DNA from: Paenibacillus sp. FSL R5-0345
Lineage (GTDB): Bacteria; Bacillota; Bacilli; Paenibacillales; Paenibacillaceae
NCBI RefSeq assembly: GCF_000758585.1
Contig: NZ_CP009281.1
Location: 1,736,001 to 1,800,000 of the forward strand
Direction of reading: 5' to 3'
DNA: 64,000 nucleotides
Below are positions 35,319-45,218 of the stretch, piece after piece. Positions within the stretch are counted from its first letter, which is position 1; every line of letters begins with the position of its first letter. A program made the translations under genes and the position numbers. A model generated the notes under the pieces. The model was not told the DNA's origin. It was given only the letters and a program-made list of their open reading frames with translations, and searched no databases.

Positions 35319-37187
35319 ATGAAAGGTAAACGCATCTTTGGCTGGTGGTCCGCTATCGGGGACATGAGCATGGAACGCAAGCTGCTCCTCGTCTTTTTAA
35401 TCATTATTACGCTTCCGCTAACCTTCATTAGTGTGTTTACTTATAAGAGTTATTCAGCGTCTATTCAGGGCAACACTATTGCTTATTCTGAGAAGCTAAT
35501 CGATCAAATGATGGATGGAGTAGATGATTATATCGAAGATATGAAGCGAATTTCATCTATGCCAGCCTATGTGAACGATATTAAACAAAATTTAATTCGT
35601 TCAAACCGGTACTATGAGCAGAAAGAGATCATGGGTGGGAAAGGAGGCAGTGCCTCATTGTCGCCTGGAGATTTTGATCTGTTGCTATCCATTCAGCGGG
35701 GAATAGAAGGTAATATTTCATTTATTAACAATATTAAGCGAGGCGCGAACACGGTTTATATTTTTGATGCTCATGGGAATGGCTATTATTCTGCCAAGGA
35801 TGGTGGAGTGCGGCTTGACCTTGATCAAAGCTATACGTACTGGAGTCAGCAGACGAAGGATTCCAGCGGAGAAGCACTCTTGTTTGGCACCCAATCGTTT
35901 ACGAGTAATTTGCAGAGTACTCGATATGCTTTTACTGTTGTTCGCAAAATCGTGGATGGATTGCTAAATCCGATTGGGCTGATCGCGGTAGAAGCGAATA
36001 TTAGCAATCTGGAGAATCGAGTTAAAGAGTTGGATAAAGTAACACATGGCCAATCTCTGATTGTTGATGGAAATGGGATGGTCGTGTACGACAGCAATAA
36101 AAAGCTTCTTGCCACAGATGTATCTGATTCAGAGCGATTCAAAAGGGTCGATGGGATATCCGGAAGTTTCTATGATACAGTCAACGGAAAAGAATTTCTC
36201 AATATCTATTCAAGCTCTAACAAGAGCAATTGGAAGGCCATTATCTCCATTCCTGTGGATGTGCTGATGCGGGATGTGAAGGTGACTCGTAATGCAACAC
36301 TCGCTGCTACATTAAGTATCATTGTGTTGGCGCTAATCATCTCCATTATTCTTTCCTTTGCGCTCACTAAATCGCTATCCCAAATGATTCATCTGATGAA
36401 AAAGGTTCAGGGCGGCGATCTGGATGTGATGTTTAGGGTTAGGCGGCGTGACGAGATTGGTCTGCTCGGACATCAGTTCAATCGAATGTTGGCTCGGATC
36501 AGGCAGTTAATTCAAGATATCTACCGAATCGAAGAACAGAAGAAGGAAGCGGAACTTCACGCTCTGCAGAGTCAAATTAATCCTCATTTTATTTATAATA
36601 CGCTGGAGTCGATCCGGATGACCGCTGAGCTTAATGATGATATTGAAGCTGCGGATATGATCTCTATTTTAGGTAAACTGCTACGGTATAGTACAAGTGA
36701 TTTGAGCGGTAAAACGACAATGCAGCAAGAGCTTGGATATGTACGCAATTATGTTGAGCTGCTGAACTGTCGCTACCCTAATCGTTTCGTACTCGACGTC
36801 GACGTGCCGAAGGAGCTAGATAATTACTCTATTATCAAGCTGGTCTTCCAGCCGATCATAGAGAATGCAGCCTATCATGGCTTAGATGATAACAAACCGC
36901 AAATGCATCTAAGCATTCGTTGCGAGATTACTGAGCAAATGCTGCTGTTTCATATTAAGGACGATGGCTGTGGAATGGATAAGCTCACTTTGGAGAGATT
37001 GAACGATGGGCTTCAGAAAGAAAGTCCTCCTAAGAAAAGCATCAATGGGGGGATTGGTATGAAAAATATACAGCAACGAGTGCGCCTTCATTATGGAGCG
37101 GCATATGGAATTGAGGTATACAGTGTGCTTGGACAAGGGACGGATGTTATTTTGTCGCTACCGCTGCTGGAACCGGAAATGATTTGA
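35319..37187 (+). CDS. YesM-type sensor histidine kinase
   Basis: This membrane kinase has 622 residues. TM1 (about 20-42) and TM2 (about 325-347) flank an extracellular dCache-like sensor. HAMP follows (about 350-400, SLSQMIHLMKKVQGGDLDV). The phosphoacceptor His423 lies in LQSQINPHFIYNTLESI, typical of the LytS/YesM group. The ATPase domain carries QPIIENAAYHG, DDGCGMD and GIGMKNIQQRV. It is followed by an orphan sugar-binding lipoprotein, which suggests indirect ligand sensing. Its cognate regulator is probably the YesN-type protein at 44279, which is displaced by the intervening mannan genes. Confidence 0.93.
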   Translation: MKGKRIFGWWSAIGDMSMERKLLLVFLIIITLPLTFISVFTYKSYSASIQGNTIAYSEKLIDQMMDGVDDYIEDMKRISSMPAYVNDIKQNLIRSNRYYEQKEIMGGKGGSASLSPGDFDLLLSIQRGIEGNISFINNIKRGANTVYIFDAHGNGYYSAKDGGVRLDLDQSYTYWSQQTKDSSGEALLFGTQSFTSNLQSTRYAFTVVRKIVDGLLNPIGLIAVEANISNLENRVKELDKVTHGQSLIVDGNGMVVYDSNKKLLATDVSDSERFKRVDGISGSFYDTVNGKEFLNIYSSSNKSNWKAIISIPVDVLMRDVKVTRNATLAATLSIIVLALIISIILSFALTKSLSQMIHLMKKVQGGDLDVMFRVRRRDEIGLLGHQFNRMLARIRQLIQDIYRIEEQKKEAELHALQSQINPHFIYNTLESIRMTAELNDDIEAADMISILGKLLRYSTSDLSGKTTMQQELGYVRNYVELLNCRYPNRFVLDVDVPKELDNYSIIKLVFQPIIENAAYHGLDDNKPQMHLSIRCEITEQMLLFHIKDDGCGMDKLTLERLNDGLQKESPPKKSINGGIGMKNIQQRVRLHYGAAYGIEVYSVLGQGTDVILSLPLLEPEMI

Positions 37188-37218
37188 TTACCTGACTGAA
37201 ATCAGAGGGGGCTGTCCG

Positions 37219-38529
37219 TTGAAGGGGATGAGATTACACTGGTCTATGCGTACCGTACTGCTTCTTCTCTTTTTGATATCAATAAGTGGCTGTGAGGACA
37301 ACACCAAGCAGACGGAATCACCAGCACCTCCAGTTGGAAACGAAGTGAAGTCTGACTTATCCGGCACTATAGTCATGATGACCAATCGAATAGATTTGAT
37401 TGAGAACGGAACTTTTCAAGGATACGCAGATCAATTCAAGCTAAAATACCCCGGGGCGAATGTCGAATTTGAAGGTCTGTCCAACTATGCAACGGATATT
37501 CTGGTACGGCTGTCCACTAAGGATGCGGGTGATGTACTGCTGCTTCCGGTAAATCTCCCTGCAAAGGAGCTGGATTATTTTTTCGAGCCGCTGGATGAGG
37601 AAACAACTGCTGGTGAACGGTTCCCTTCTTTTTCTACTTATGAGGGCAAAAGATATGGGGTATCGACGGGAACTACCACGGTTGGGATCGTCTATAATAA
37701 GAGAGCTTTCGAAAAAGCAGGGATCACTTCTGTACCACGGACACTAGATGAATTCTATGAGGCTTGTGCTAAGTTGAAACAGGCTGGAGTTATCCCGCTA
37801 TATATGAATTATGGGGCGGTTTGGCCACTGCGTGAATGGGGGAATACTCTAGTTAACTATATGGCAGGCGACCCTGAATATCTTAATAAAATGGTAAATG
37901 AAGATAGCCCGTGGCAGCTTGATAATGAATGGGGGAAATCGATTTCTATTGCCAGAACCCTAATATCTAAAGGTTATGTTGAAGATGAACTATTCTCGAA
38001 CAATTGGGAAATATCGAAGACTAAGCTCGCCAAGGGTCAAGCAGGGATGTATTTAGTTGGAAATTGGACAATTAGACAAGTCCTTGATGTTGGAGCTTCG
38101 CCAGAAGATATTGGATTCTTCCCATTTCCATATGATAATAGTGACTCTCATTATGCGCCGATCAATTCAGACTGGTTCATGGGGGTAAGTAAATATAGCA
38201 AGAATAAAGAGCTTGCAATGGCTTGGCTGAACTTTTTTGTGAAGGAGACTTCCTATAAAGATGATTGGGGATTTCTCCCTGCTGACGGCAGCTTAAACCC
38301 TTTTATGCCGCAGTATCAAGAGTTTTTATCTTACAAACCGAAGCTGCTTGATCCCACAGTTCAGAGTGATGCATTCATTGATATCGCAAATCGTGCCAAG
38401 CTATCCTTTTGGTCCGGTGATTATATTCAGGAGTTACTTGCTGCACCTGATTTACAGAAGGCTTTTGATGAACTGAATGCCAAATGGAAGGAAGCGCGAG
38501 CGGAAACACAGGTGGCTTCACAGCCTTAA
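37219..38529 (+). CDS. Orphan sugar-binding lipoprotein next to the histidine kinase
   Basis: This is an extracellular solute-binding protein (SBP family 1) with signal peptide and lipobox ISGC (Cys25). The TTG start at 37219 follows AGAGGGGG. Body motifs such as YGVSTGTTTVGIVYNKRAFEKAGITSVPRTLDEFYEACAKLK and SNDWE-type ligand segments match the binding protein at 45378, so the two are paralogs. No permease genes follow. Its place between the YesM kinase and a LacI regulator suggests a sensory role, presenting bound sugar to the kinase or to the chemoreceptors, or sharing the importer at 46878. Confidence 0.88.
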   Translation: MKGMRLHWSMRTVLLLLFLISISGCEDNTKQTESPAPPVGNEVKSDLSGTIVMMTNRIDLIENGTFQGYADQFKLKYPGANVEFEGLSNYATDILVRLSTKDAGDVLLLPVNLPAKELDYFFEPLDEETTAGERFPSFSTYEGKRYGVSTGTTTVGIVYNKRAFEKAGITSVPRTLDEFYEACAKLKQAGVIPLYMNYGAVWPLREWGNTLVNYMAGDPEYLNKMVNEDSPWQLDNEWGKSISIARTLISKGYVEDELFSNNWEISKTKLAKGQAGMYLVGNWTIRQVLDVGASPEDIGFFPFPYDNSDSHYAPINSDWFMGVSKYSKNKELAMAWLNFFVKETSYKDDWGFLPADGSLNPFMPQYQEFLSYKPKLLDPTVQSDAFIDIANRAKLSFWSGDYIQELLAAPDLQKAFDELNAKWKEARAETQVASQP

Positions 38530-38572
38530 ATATATAAGTACATAAATTTCAAGTAAATCTGGAGGGTTTAAT

Positions 38573-39637
38573 ATGGCTAAAAAGGTCACCATGCAAAAAA
38601 TAGCCGATCATCTCGGTGTATCTAAATTTGTTGTCTCTAAGTCACTATCGGGTAAAGCTGGCGTTAATGAGATGACCAGAGAACGAGTTATTCAAGCGGC
38701 TTCGCAGTTAGGCTATTTTACGCAAAAGAACGCTTTTGTCCAAGGTATTAAACGAACGCCTCCGGTGGCGGGAAGTGATCGGAATAAGCAATCTGTGCTT
38801 GTATTAATGCCGAATATCCGCTCACAGACTCAGGATTCCTTGTATTGGGGAAAGATTGTGGACGGTATTGCTCTTGCTCTGGATCAAGAAGGACTAGGAA
38901 TGGTGATCATCTCTGAGAACCGTGCAGATAATTTTGTTAATATCTTGAACCCAAGCGGAATTCTTGGTTTGGTAGGTGTGGGTGAAATCTCCACTTCTTT
39001 ACTGCTTGAGGTACATCGCATCGGTCTGCCGATGGTGTTGATTGACCATGAAGATCCATTAATTCCAAGTGATACTGTATTCGCGAACAATGTGGATTCG
39101 ATGGCTCGGCTGACTAATCATTTGATGGGGACAGGCCATACCCAAATGCATTTTATCGGGAATATTGGATTCTCACGCAGCTTCCGTGACCGGTGGATTG
39201 GCTTTCGGAGTGCGCTGGAGGAGAGTGGGATAAGACTGCCTTTGGAAGACGACTCAAATCTCTTTTTGGAAGGGGTGGAGGAAGATGTATTCCAAGAGGA
39301 TTTTAAAAATTGGGTGATGAAGCGGAAAAAAGCGAAGACACTCCCAACCGCCTTGGTCTGCGCCAATGACAAAACAGCACTCTCGGTCAGTGATATCCTG
39401 AAGGCAGAAGGTGTTAATATTCCAGGGGATATCTCGGTTACGGGCTTTGATAATATTGAGGATGCCTCAAGAGGTGTTCCGCCGCTAACTACTGTACATG
39501 TCCCTAAAGAGGCGATGGGCCGGGCGGCAGTGGAGAAGCTGCTAAGCCGGATTGGGCATCCCTCTGCGCCACTGGAGAAGATCCTGATCGCAGCAGACAT
39601 AGTGCATCGTGATTCTGTGGATAAACCGCGCGACTAG
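38573..39637 (+). CDS. LacI-family transcriptional regulator
   Basis: The N-terminal helix-turn-helix reads TMQKIADHLGVSKFVVSKSLSGKAGV (about residues 5-30) with a hinge helix after VIQAASQLGY. A periplasmic-binding-protein-like effector domain (about 70-345) follows, including VLMPNIRSQTQDSLYWGKIVDGI and ISVTGFDNIEDASRGVPPLTTVHVP. GGAGGG precedes the ATG. The gene sits amid the mannan genes and probably represses one or more of those operons in the absence of a sugar or sugar phosphate; the operator is not established. Confidence 0.92.
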   Translation: MAKKVTMQKIADHLGVSKFVVSKSLSGKAGVNEMTRERVIQAASQLGYFTQKNAFVQGIKRTPPVAGSDRNKQSVLVLMPNIRSQTQDSLYWGKIVDGIALALDQEGLGMVIISENRADNFVNILNPSGILGLVGVGEISTSLLLEVHRIGLPMVLIDHEDPLIPSDTVFANNVDSMARLTNHLMGTGHTQMHFIGNIGFSRSFRDRWIGFRSALEESGIRLPLEDDSNLFLEGVEEDVFQEDFKNWVMKRKKAKTLPTALVCANDKTALSVSDILKAEGVNIPGDISVTGFDNIEDASRGVPPLTTVHVPKEAMGRAAVEKLLSRIGHPSAPLEKILIAADIVHRDSVDKPRD

Positions 39638-39688
39638 AAATTAGTTTTACAAATATATAATGGTGAAGGTAGTTTAGGGGGAAATGCT

Positions 39689-40255
39689 ATGACTGAAGCA
39701 AATACAATGCCAAAGATAGATGGCGAGCATATTATTCTGCGTGCTGTAGAAGCGACCGATCTGGAGGCTTATTATAACTTTTTACTTGATGAGGAGATGG
39801 GACGTCTAACGGGGTCACAAGGAGAAATCTCTCGCAAGCAAACTGCGGACTGGATTCGAAAAATTAGTGTTCCAGCTGAGGATCGTGTGGATCTTATGAT
39901 TATCGTCAAGGAAACGGATGAGCTTATCGGAGAAGTGGTGCTGAATGAAATAGATCCGGATAACCGCAGCGCAAACATTCGAATTGGGATTCGTAGCCAT
40001 GAACATAGAGGGAAAGGTTACGGTACTGAGGCTATGACTCAAATGCTGCAATATGGCTTTGAAAGCTTGAAGCTGCATCGCATCCATCTTGGTGTGTATC
40101 CATTTAATCCAAGAGCCATTCATGTCTATGAGAAGCTCGGTTTCAAACGCGATGGTGTGGAGCGGGATGCTCTTTATGTTGATGGAGAATTTCATAACTT
40201 GATTTTGATGTCTATGCTGGAGGATGAATACCGGGCTTTGTATGAGACAAAGTGA
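39689..40255 (+). CDS. GNAT-family N-acetyltransferase
   Basis: This is a RimJ/RimL-type acetyltransferase of 188 residues that uses acetyl-CoA. The acceptor-side N-terminus IILRAVEATDLEAYYNFLLDEEMGRLTGS and the acetyl-CoA binding loop RSHEHRGKGYGTEAMTQMLQYGFE (about residues 102-125) are clear, then IHLGVYPFNPRAIHVYEKLGF. It may acetylate a protein N-terminus, an antibiotic or a small amine; the target is not evident. It is not obviously tied to the mannan genes around it. Confidence 0.9.
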   Translation: MTEANTMPKIDGEHIILRAVEATDLEAYYNFLLDEEMGRLTGSQGEISRKQTADWIRKISVPAEDRVDLMIIVKETDELIGEVVLNEIDPDNRSANIRIGIRSHEHRGKGYGTEAMTQMLQYGFESLKLHRIHLGVYPFNPRAIHVYEKLGFKRDGVERDALYVDGEFHNLILMSMLEDEYRALYETK

Positions 40256-40273
40256 GATCGAAGGTGATCGGGA

Positions 40274-40579
40274 ATGACGAGAGAGGCTAGGCTAGAGGTC
40301 TATTTACGCGAGCTAGAAGAAAAATTATTAAAGCCAGAAATTCGTTCTTCTCCTGAAGAAATATCAAAGCTGCTCGCCGACGATTTTTTTGAAATTGGTA
40401 GTTCGGGTGGAACGTGGTATAAAAGTGATGGTATTCCTGAAGAAGGACTAGGAATTGTTCGAATGACACTGAGTCATTTTGAGCTACATCTGGAGAATGG
40501 AAGATGTATTTCCATCAAGGTACACCTGCCCGTGTCTAGTAAGAAGAAAAAAAGCGTTCTCAGTAGAAACTTTAACTGA
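40274..40579 (+). pseudogene. Degraded DUF4440/NTF2-like gene
   Basis: The first part (LEVYLRELEEKLLKPEIRSSPEEISKLLADDFFEIGSSGGTWYKSD) is a typical DUF4440 N-terminus. It then skips to LSHFELHLENG, and the usual family ending is found in the next frame: WKMYFHQGTPARV and a stop at 40537-40539. An internal deletion of roughly 30 codons and a frame change therefore separate the two ends, and the open frame reads on to 40579 into the terminator. I infer a decayed gene, not a new small protein. Confidence 0.72.
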
Positions 40580-40593
40580 GGACGCTTTTTTTT
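40553..40593. terminator. Bidirectional terminator between DUF4440 remnant and GH130 operon
   Basis: AGCGTTCTCAGT (40553-40564) pairs with ACTGAGGACGCT (40575-40586) with one mismatch. It is flanked by A-run upstream and TTTTTTTT downstream, so it can stop transcription from both sides. Confidence 0.93.
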
Positions 40594-40617
40594 CTGTATA
40601 AGTTTAAAAGCCAAACC

Positions 40618-41787
40618 CTACAGTGCCAAATTACGATCAATGAGAGCGATACGTTGCTGTACACAAGCATATGAGCGAAGCGGATCCTCAGGAGTGTTCA
40701 GCACGTAATCTAACATTTGGTCAACGGTAGTTGTAGCTACATGGATGCGAGTATCGGAGGAAGCGTAGTAAATGTAGATCTCACCGTTATCACGTGCAAT
40801 CACACCATTACAGAACACGACGTTAGAGACATCCCCGACACGTTCTTCACCGTCTGGTGCGATGAAATGACCGCCTGGTGAATGCGTGACTTTGTTTGGC
40901 TCCTCCAAATCAGATAAAAAGGCATAGAGCACGTATCTAAGCCCAGCAGCGGTATTGCGTACACCATGAGCAATATGCAGCCAGCCTTTTGCAGTTTTGA
41001 TAGGTGCAGGACCTTGACCATTCTTTACTTCCTTGATGGTATGGTAGTGGCGTTCATCCATGATAGTCTCGCTCGTAATCTCGGCATCCTCAATGGTATC
41101 CGAGAGTCCCCAGCCAATACCGCCACCGGAGCCTGCATCAATAAAGCCATCCTGTGGGCGAGTGTAGAAGGCATATTTTCCATCTACGAATTCAGGGTGA
41201 AGCACCACATTACGCTGCTGAGCAGAACTCGTCTTAAGATCAGCCAGACGTTCCCAGGTCTTCAAATCCTTTGTGCGAACAATACCACATTGTGCTACTG
41301 CGCTGGAAAGATCGCCGTGTGGGGCGTTTGGATCTTTGCGTTCTGTACAAAAGAGACCGTAGATCCAGCCATCTTCATGGCTTACGAGGCGCATGTCGTA
41401 GACGTTGATATCCGGAACTTCTGTCTCAGGCAGCACGACTGGGTGATCCCAGAAGCGGAAGCCATCCACCCCATTGTCACTTTCAGCTACAGCAAAAAAA
41501 GATTTGCGATCATTACCTTCAACGCGGGCTACGAGATAGAACTTGCCGTTCAGTTCAATCGCACCAGGGTTGAATACACCGTTTACACCGATTCTTTCCG
41601 CGAAGAAAGGGTTGGTGTCTGGGTTGAAGTCGTAACGCCAGATTAGGGGAGCATGCTCAGCGGTAAGCAGTGGATAAGCATAGCGGTCATAAATACCGTT
41701 TCCATAAGGAAGCTTTTCATTTTTACGGGTGATCAGTGTTTCATAACGATCTGTTAATTGTTGTTTGCGTTCTTGAAATAATGACAT
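40618..41787 (-). CDS. GH130 phosphorylase, probable mannosylglucose phosphorylase
   Basis: This cytoplasmic five-bladed propeller phosphorylase has 389 residues. [41 protein letters not shown] and the probable catalytic Asp131 in [11 protein letters not shown] fit the GH130 subfamily 1 enzymes that convert 4-O-beta-mannosyl-glucose plus phosphate into mannose 1-phosphate and glucose. The gene order with a 2-epimerase and a mannanase repeats the known Bacteroides fragilis pathway (mannanase, mannobiose 2-epimerase, mannosylglucose phosphorylase). The ATG overlaps the stop of the epimerase gene by one base. It is the last gene of the minus-strand operon. Confidence 0.9.
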   Translation of the reverse strand: MSLFQERKQQLTDRYETLITRKNEKLPYGNGIYDRYAYPLLTAEHAPLIWRYDFNPDTNPFFAERIGVNGVFNPGAIELNGKFYLVARVEGNDRKSFFAVAESDNGVDGFRFWDHPVVLPETEVPDINVYDMRLVSHEDGWIYGLFCTERKDPNAPHGDLSSAVAQCGIVRTKDLKTWERLADLKTSSAQQRNVVLHPEFVDGKYAFYTRPQDGFIDAGSGGGIGWGLSDTIEDAEITSETIMDERHYHTIKEVKNGQGPAPIKTAKGWLHIAHGVRNTAAGLRYVLYAFLSDLEEPNKVTHSPGGHFIAPDGEERVGDVSNVVFCNGVIARDNGEIYIYYASSDTRIHVATTTVDQMLDYVLNTPEDPLRSYACVQQRIALIDRNLAL

Positions 41788-43001
41788 TATACAGTCTCCT
41801 TTATAGTTGATTTCAGTCGTGCGATCATTTCGAAGCAGGCTCTGCTGTTATGATAAGGACATTTCCAGGCACTAACCTTTGGAGCATGAGCTAAAGGCTG
41901 GTAATTCTCATCTACACTCCAGTACCATTCGCCTAACTGGTGATCTACCATATATTTATCAATAAAAGTCCAGGAGGCTTGGGCAGCCTCGTTAAATTTG
42001 CTGTCACCGGTCAGCTGATAAGCATTATAGAATCCTACAACCGCCTCGGCTTGCGGCCACCAATCTTTCTCTTTGCTCAGTAATCCGTTCGTGTCTGCTT
42101 CATTCCATATTCCGCCGTCGTTATCTATGCCTTCCGCAAGAACGGCCTCTGCCATGGAGATGGCTACTGTATGTACACGATGCAGTAGTTCTTCATGTCC
42201 AAGCGTTTCTGCTGCTTCCACAAGTAACCAGCTACCTTCGATATCATGTCCGTAGGAGATAATATCTGATTTCACAGTCCATGCTTCATCTAAGAAAAGA
42301 TGGAAATGCTTGCCTTCCTTATCAATGATATGATCCAGCATTGTTTCGATTAGCTCAGCCAGCTTGCTCTCTAGTTCCTTAGACTTCCATACTCGAAAAA
42401 GTCCGGTATAAGCCTCTAACACATGCAGATGCGTATTCATAGATTTTTTCTCATTCATATCCTTACTGCTAAGACTTAGGTTATCCGTGATTTGCCATTC
42501 CCGGGATAAAGCTTCAACATAACCTTTATATATAGAATCATAGCCGTATTTCTCTACAAGCTGGAACAATTGAATCGCTTCATCCAATACCTCAGATCGT
42601 TCGGTTGCATGGTAGAACTCAGCCAATGCGTAGATAGCAAAAGCTTGGCCGTAGATCTGTTTTTTCTCCTGAGCAGGTTTGCCTTCAGCATCGACCATCC
42701 AGTATAAACCGCCATACTCTTTATCGATGAAGTGATCCATCAGATAGGCATAGGCACGTTCTGCCATAGCCAGATATTCTGTCTTGCCGTAAATCCGGTA
42801 AGCGCTCGCAAAGGACCATAGAATACGGGCATTAAGCACAAGGCTTTTCTCCGCGTCAGGACTAGTGTTCAGCTGATTGTCAATCTCGCCAACAAATCCC
42901 CCATTAATTTTGTCCTTCGTTTGTTTCATCCAAAAACTGAGGATATTACCCTGCAGCTCATCTTCAAGCTGGGTAATCCATAATTCTGGTGAATTAATCA
43001 T
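41787..43001 (-). CDS. Cellobiose/mannobiose 2-epimerase (AGE family)
   Basis: This alpha/alpha-barrel epimerase of 404 residues converts the reducing-end residue of a beta-1,4-disaccharide between mannose and glucose. Catalytic-type His motifs are present: [33 protein letters not shown] and [31 protein letters not shown] is also conserved. These are the features of cellobiose 2-epimerases and not of N-acylglucosamine epimerases. In this operon it should turn mannobiose into mannosyl-glucose for the GH130 enzyme. It lies between the mannanase and the phosphorylase genes. Confidence 0.9.
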   Translation of the reverse strand: MINSPELWITQLEDELQGNILSFWMKQTKDKINGGFVGEIDNQLNTSPDAEKSLVLNARILWSFASAYRIYGKTEYLAMAERAYAYLMDHFIDKEYGGLYWMVDAEGKPAQEKKQIYGQAFAIYALAEFYHATERSEVLDEAIQLFQLVEKYGYDSIYKGYVEALSREWQITDNLSLSSKDMNEKKSMNTHLHVLEAYTGLFRVWKSKELESKLAELIETMLDHIIDKEGKHFHLFLDEAWTVKSDIISYGHDIEGSWLLVEAAETLGHEELLHRVHTVAISMAEAVLAEGIDNDGGIWNEADTNGLLSKEKDWWPQAEAVVGFYNAYQLTGDSKFNEAAQASWTFIDKYMVDHQLGEWYWSVDENYQPLAHAPKVSAWKCPYHNSRACFEMIARLKSTIKETV

Positions 43002-43023
43002 TGGTTATTAGTCACTCCTCACA

Positions 43024-43974
43024 TTACTTATTGATTTTTGAGGTGAAATATTCGTTGATAATCCCTGCGGCTTGCTTGCCATACATACAATAATCATCAT
43101 TCTGAGCAGCTTCATGAATGGGATAAAGATGAGTAGGCCAGTCCCAGAGCATAAAGCCCTGAACCCAATCTCTGCGCTCACAGCCTTGAAACATTGCCCG
43201 ATAGAACTTGCTTTGTTCCTCTTGGCTCGGTTCACCCTTTAAGGTCCAGTCATTAGGAATAGCGGCGCTTCCGCTCCGGCTTGGGCAACCGGCTTCCATG
43301 AAAAAGAAAGGCTTATTCTGTGATCGCACTACATTCTCAATCCGGTCGAGCTGAGCTTCCCAATCGTTAGCTGGATAATACCCACTTGAAGAAATCACAT
43401 CGAGCGCATCCCACCAGGTTACGTTGTCCTCCTGATACTTGTCGCAATTGTAAGTAAGAATTCCTGAGTAAACCTTCCGAACCTCAGCAATAAGTGTGCG
43501 CCATTCAGTTTCCCGCCTATCCGTTTGTACAAGCTCACAGCCGATACATAACATCTCACAGCCTGTTTCCTCAGCGATGGAGGCATAGTGCAGAATGAAT
43601 TTGGTATATGAGCTGAACCACTCAGACCATTTAGGCTCGCAAGGAACATCCTTATCGAAAAAGTTAATGTGAGCACGCCAAGTTCCGTCAGCACAATTAA
43701 CAATCGGCTTCAGGCATACCTTTAACTGTAATGATTTCGCTTTACTGATGGCCGATTTCACTTCTTCATCACTAACGGTTGGAGTTTCCCAATAGGGAAT
43801 TTCCGTTGAATGAGCGGTAGCTTGAAGCGCACTAAGAGCAATAGCTGTCCAGTTCGCTCCAGTAACTGAAGACATGAGTTCCATCGAACGTTCCGCTTCT
43901 TCTGTTTTCCATGAACCACGAGTACCCGAGAAACCCCAGGTTACACCTGCAATGTATTCGTTGTTAAATCGCAT
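43024..43974 (-). CDS. GH113-type endo-beta-1,4-mannanase, intracellular
   Basis: The protein is a (beta/alpha)8 barrel of clan A. The acid/base is probably Glu147 in CIGCELVQTDRR and the nucleophile Glu227 in FFFMEAGCPSR; a characterised Alicyclobacillus GH113 mannanase has its pair at very similar positions (151 and 231). YIAGVTWGFSGTRGSW at the N-terminus and GFMLWDWP near the C-terminus also fit. No signal peptide is seen when the ATG at 43974 (behind GGTGGGG) is used; the upstream start at 44022 adds a hydrophobic stretch but has no ribosome site. It likely shortens imported manno-oligosaccharides to mannobiose and is first in the operon. Confidence 0.85.
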   Translation of the reverse strand: MRFNNEYIAGVTWGFSGTRGSWKTEEAERSMELMSSVTGANWTAIALSALQATAHSTEIPYWETPTVSDEEVKSAISKAKSLQLKVCLKPIVNCADGTWRAHINFFDKDVPCEPKWSEWFSSYTKFILHYASIAEETGCEMLCIGCELVQTDRRETEWRTLIAEVRKVYSGILTYNCDKYQEDNVTWWDALDVISSSGYYPANDWEAQLDRIENVVRSQNKPFFFMEAGCPSRSGSAAIPNDWTLKGEPSQEEQSKFYRAMFQGCERRDWVQGFMLWDWPTHLYPIHEAAQNDDYCMYGKQAAGIINEYFTSKINK

Positions 43975-44041
43975 TGGAAATCCCCACCTTACATTGAAAA
44001 TAGAAAAGAGAAAAATTAGCAAATCTTAATTTTGTTATATA

Positions 44042-44071
44042 GTTATTATTAATTTGTTAGTTTATAATAAC
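44042..44071. promoter_or_regulatory. Inverted repeat and TTTGTTAG motif upstream of the mannanase operon
   Basis: GTTATTAT (44042-44049) and ATAATAAC (44064-44071) are perfect inverted repeats. TTTGTTAGTTTATAATAAC (44053-44071) is the third copy of the motif shared with 35263, 32732 (reverse) and 45326. It lies 70-100 bases upstream of the mannanase start, in the divergent spacer 43975-44278 shared with the YesN regulator. Confidence 0.5.
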
Positions 44072-44278
44072 AACTTAATTTAGTTATATACTTTTTCGAA
44101 GATGATTTCAAGGACAATTTATAGTTGCGGCTGGGAAATTTGAATAACTTTCGTTATAGTAAATACAAGACTATAAATGAGCGCAATCCTACATTGACGT
44201 AATAGATGGGGAGAATACTATTCGTGATGATAGCGCAATCATAATAACTGGCCGATACAACTGGAGGGAAGTACTCAA

Positions 44279-45058
44279 ATGATAAATATTATGATTGCGG
44301 ACGACGAGGAAGTCATTCGCAGAGGGCTTGAAAAAATCACATCCAGGATGGAATTAGACGTACATGTAATTGGATCCTACGGAAACGGGTTGGAAGCTTG
44401 GGAGCATATTGAAAAGTTATCCCGAGAGGATATGGATCTGCTTATTACAGATATAAAAATGCCTAGAATGGATGGTTTTAAGCTAATTGAACAGGTTAGA
44501 GGACAGATGGAGGATATGCCTATTGCCGTTCTTAGTGGATTCAGTGAATTTGAATATGCCCGCCGAGCAATCCGTCATGGGGTGATGGATTATTTACTAA
44601 AACCGATTGATAAGACTCAGCTATATGAACTCCTCAAGAGAGTAGAGGGTGCGAAGAAAAAGAACGTCAAAGACCAGGAGGAGATGTTCTCTCAAGCGGC
44701 AGACGGTGGAGAGCATTACGTAGTTGAACAGACTAAGAGCATACTGGAGAGGGAGTATGATCAGAACTTCGAACTCGAGCGCTTGGCGGAGACCGTCGGT
44801 ATGAATGCGAGCTACCTCAGCCGTTTGTTCAAAATAAAGACGGGCCTAACTATAACCGATTATCTAATTCGGATTCGTATTACTAAGGCGAAAGAATTGC
44901 TGATGGAGCATCCTGACCTGAAAAATTATGAAATTGCCGATAAAGTAGGTTATAGTGATCCTGTTTATTTTAATAAATTGTTCAAGAAAATGTGTGGTAT
45001 GACACCAAAGGATTATAAAAGCGGCTGTAAAATATCGAAAATGGAACGAGAGTTTTAG
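44279..45058 (+). CDS. YesN-type response regulator with AraC DNA-binding domain
   Basis: An N-terminal receiver domain has the acidic pocket IADDEE (residues 6-11), phosphoacceptor Asp58 in LLITDIKMPRMDG, then VLSGFSEFEYARRAIRHGVMDYLLKPID with the conserved Lys. A C-terminal AraC-type double helix-turn-helix (about 155-255) includes LERLAETVGMNASYLSRLFKIKTG and YEIADKVGYSDPVYFNKLFKKMCGMTPKDYK. The total of 259 residues is short for YesN because the middle region is minimal. It is the probable partner of the YesM kinase at 35319 and an activator of the importer operon just downstream and of the divergent mannanase operon. Confidence 0.92.
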   Translation: MINIMIADDEEVIRRGLEKITSRMELDVHVIGSYGNGLEAWEHIEKLSREDMDLLITDIKMPRMDGFKLIEQVRGQMEDMPIAVLSGFSEFEYARRAIRHGVMDYLLKPIDKTQLYELLKRVEGAKKKNVKDQEEMFSQAADGGEHYVVEQTKSILEREYDQNFELERLAETVGMNASYLSRLFKIKTGLTITDYLIRIRITKAKELLMEHPDLKNYEIADKVGYSDPVYFNKLFKKMCGMTPKDYKSGCKISKMEREF

Positions 45059-45082
45059 ACTTATATAGGAAGCTATTATTTA

Positions 45083-45107
45083 AGAGGGCGATAAGCTCTC
45101 TTTTTTT
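45083..45107 (+). terminator. Rho-independent terminator after the response regulator
   Basis: AGAGGGC and GCTCTCT arms with a GATAA loop are followed by TTTTTTTG. Confidence 0.82.
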
Positions 45108-45218
45108 GTGGTTATTTTCGATAAATTATATAACAGAATATAAATAACAAAAACAAAAATAACAAATACAAGACCAGAAAAAGCAATTCAAACCATCGTT
45201 TTGCGTTAAAAATAGATT

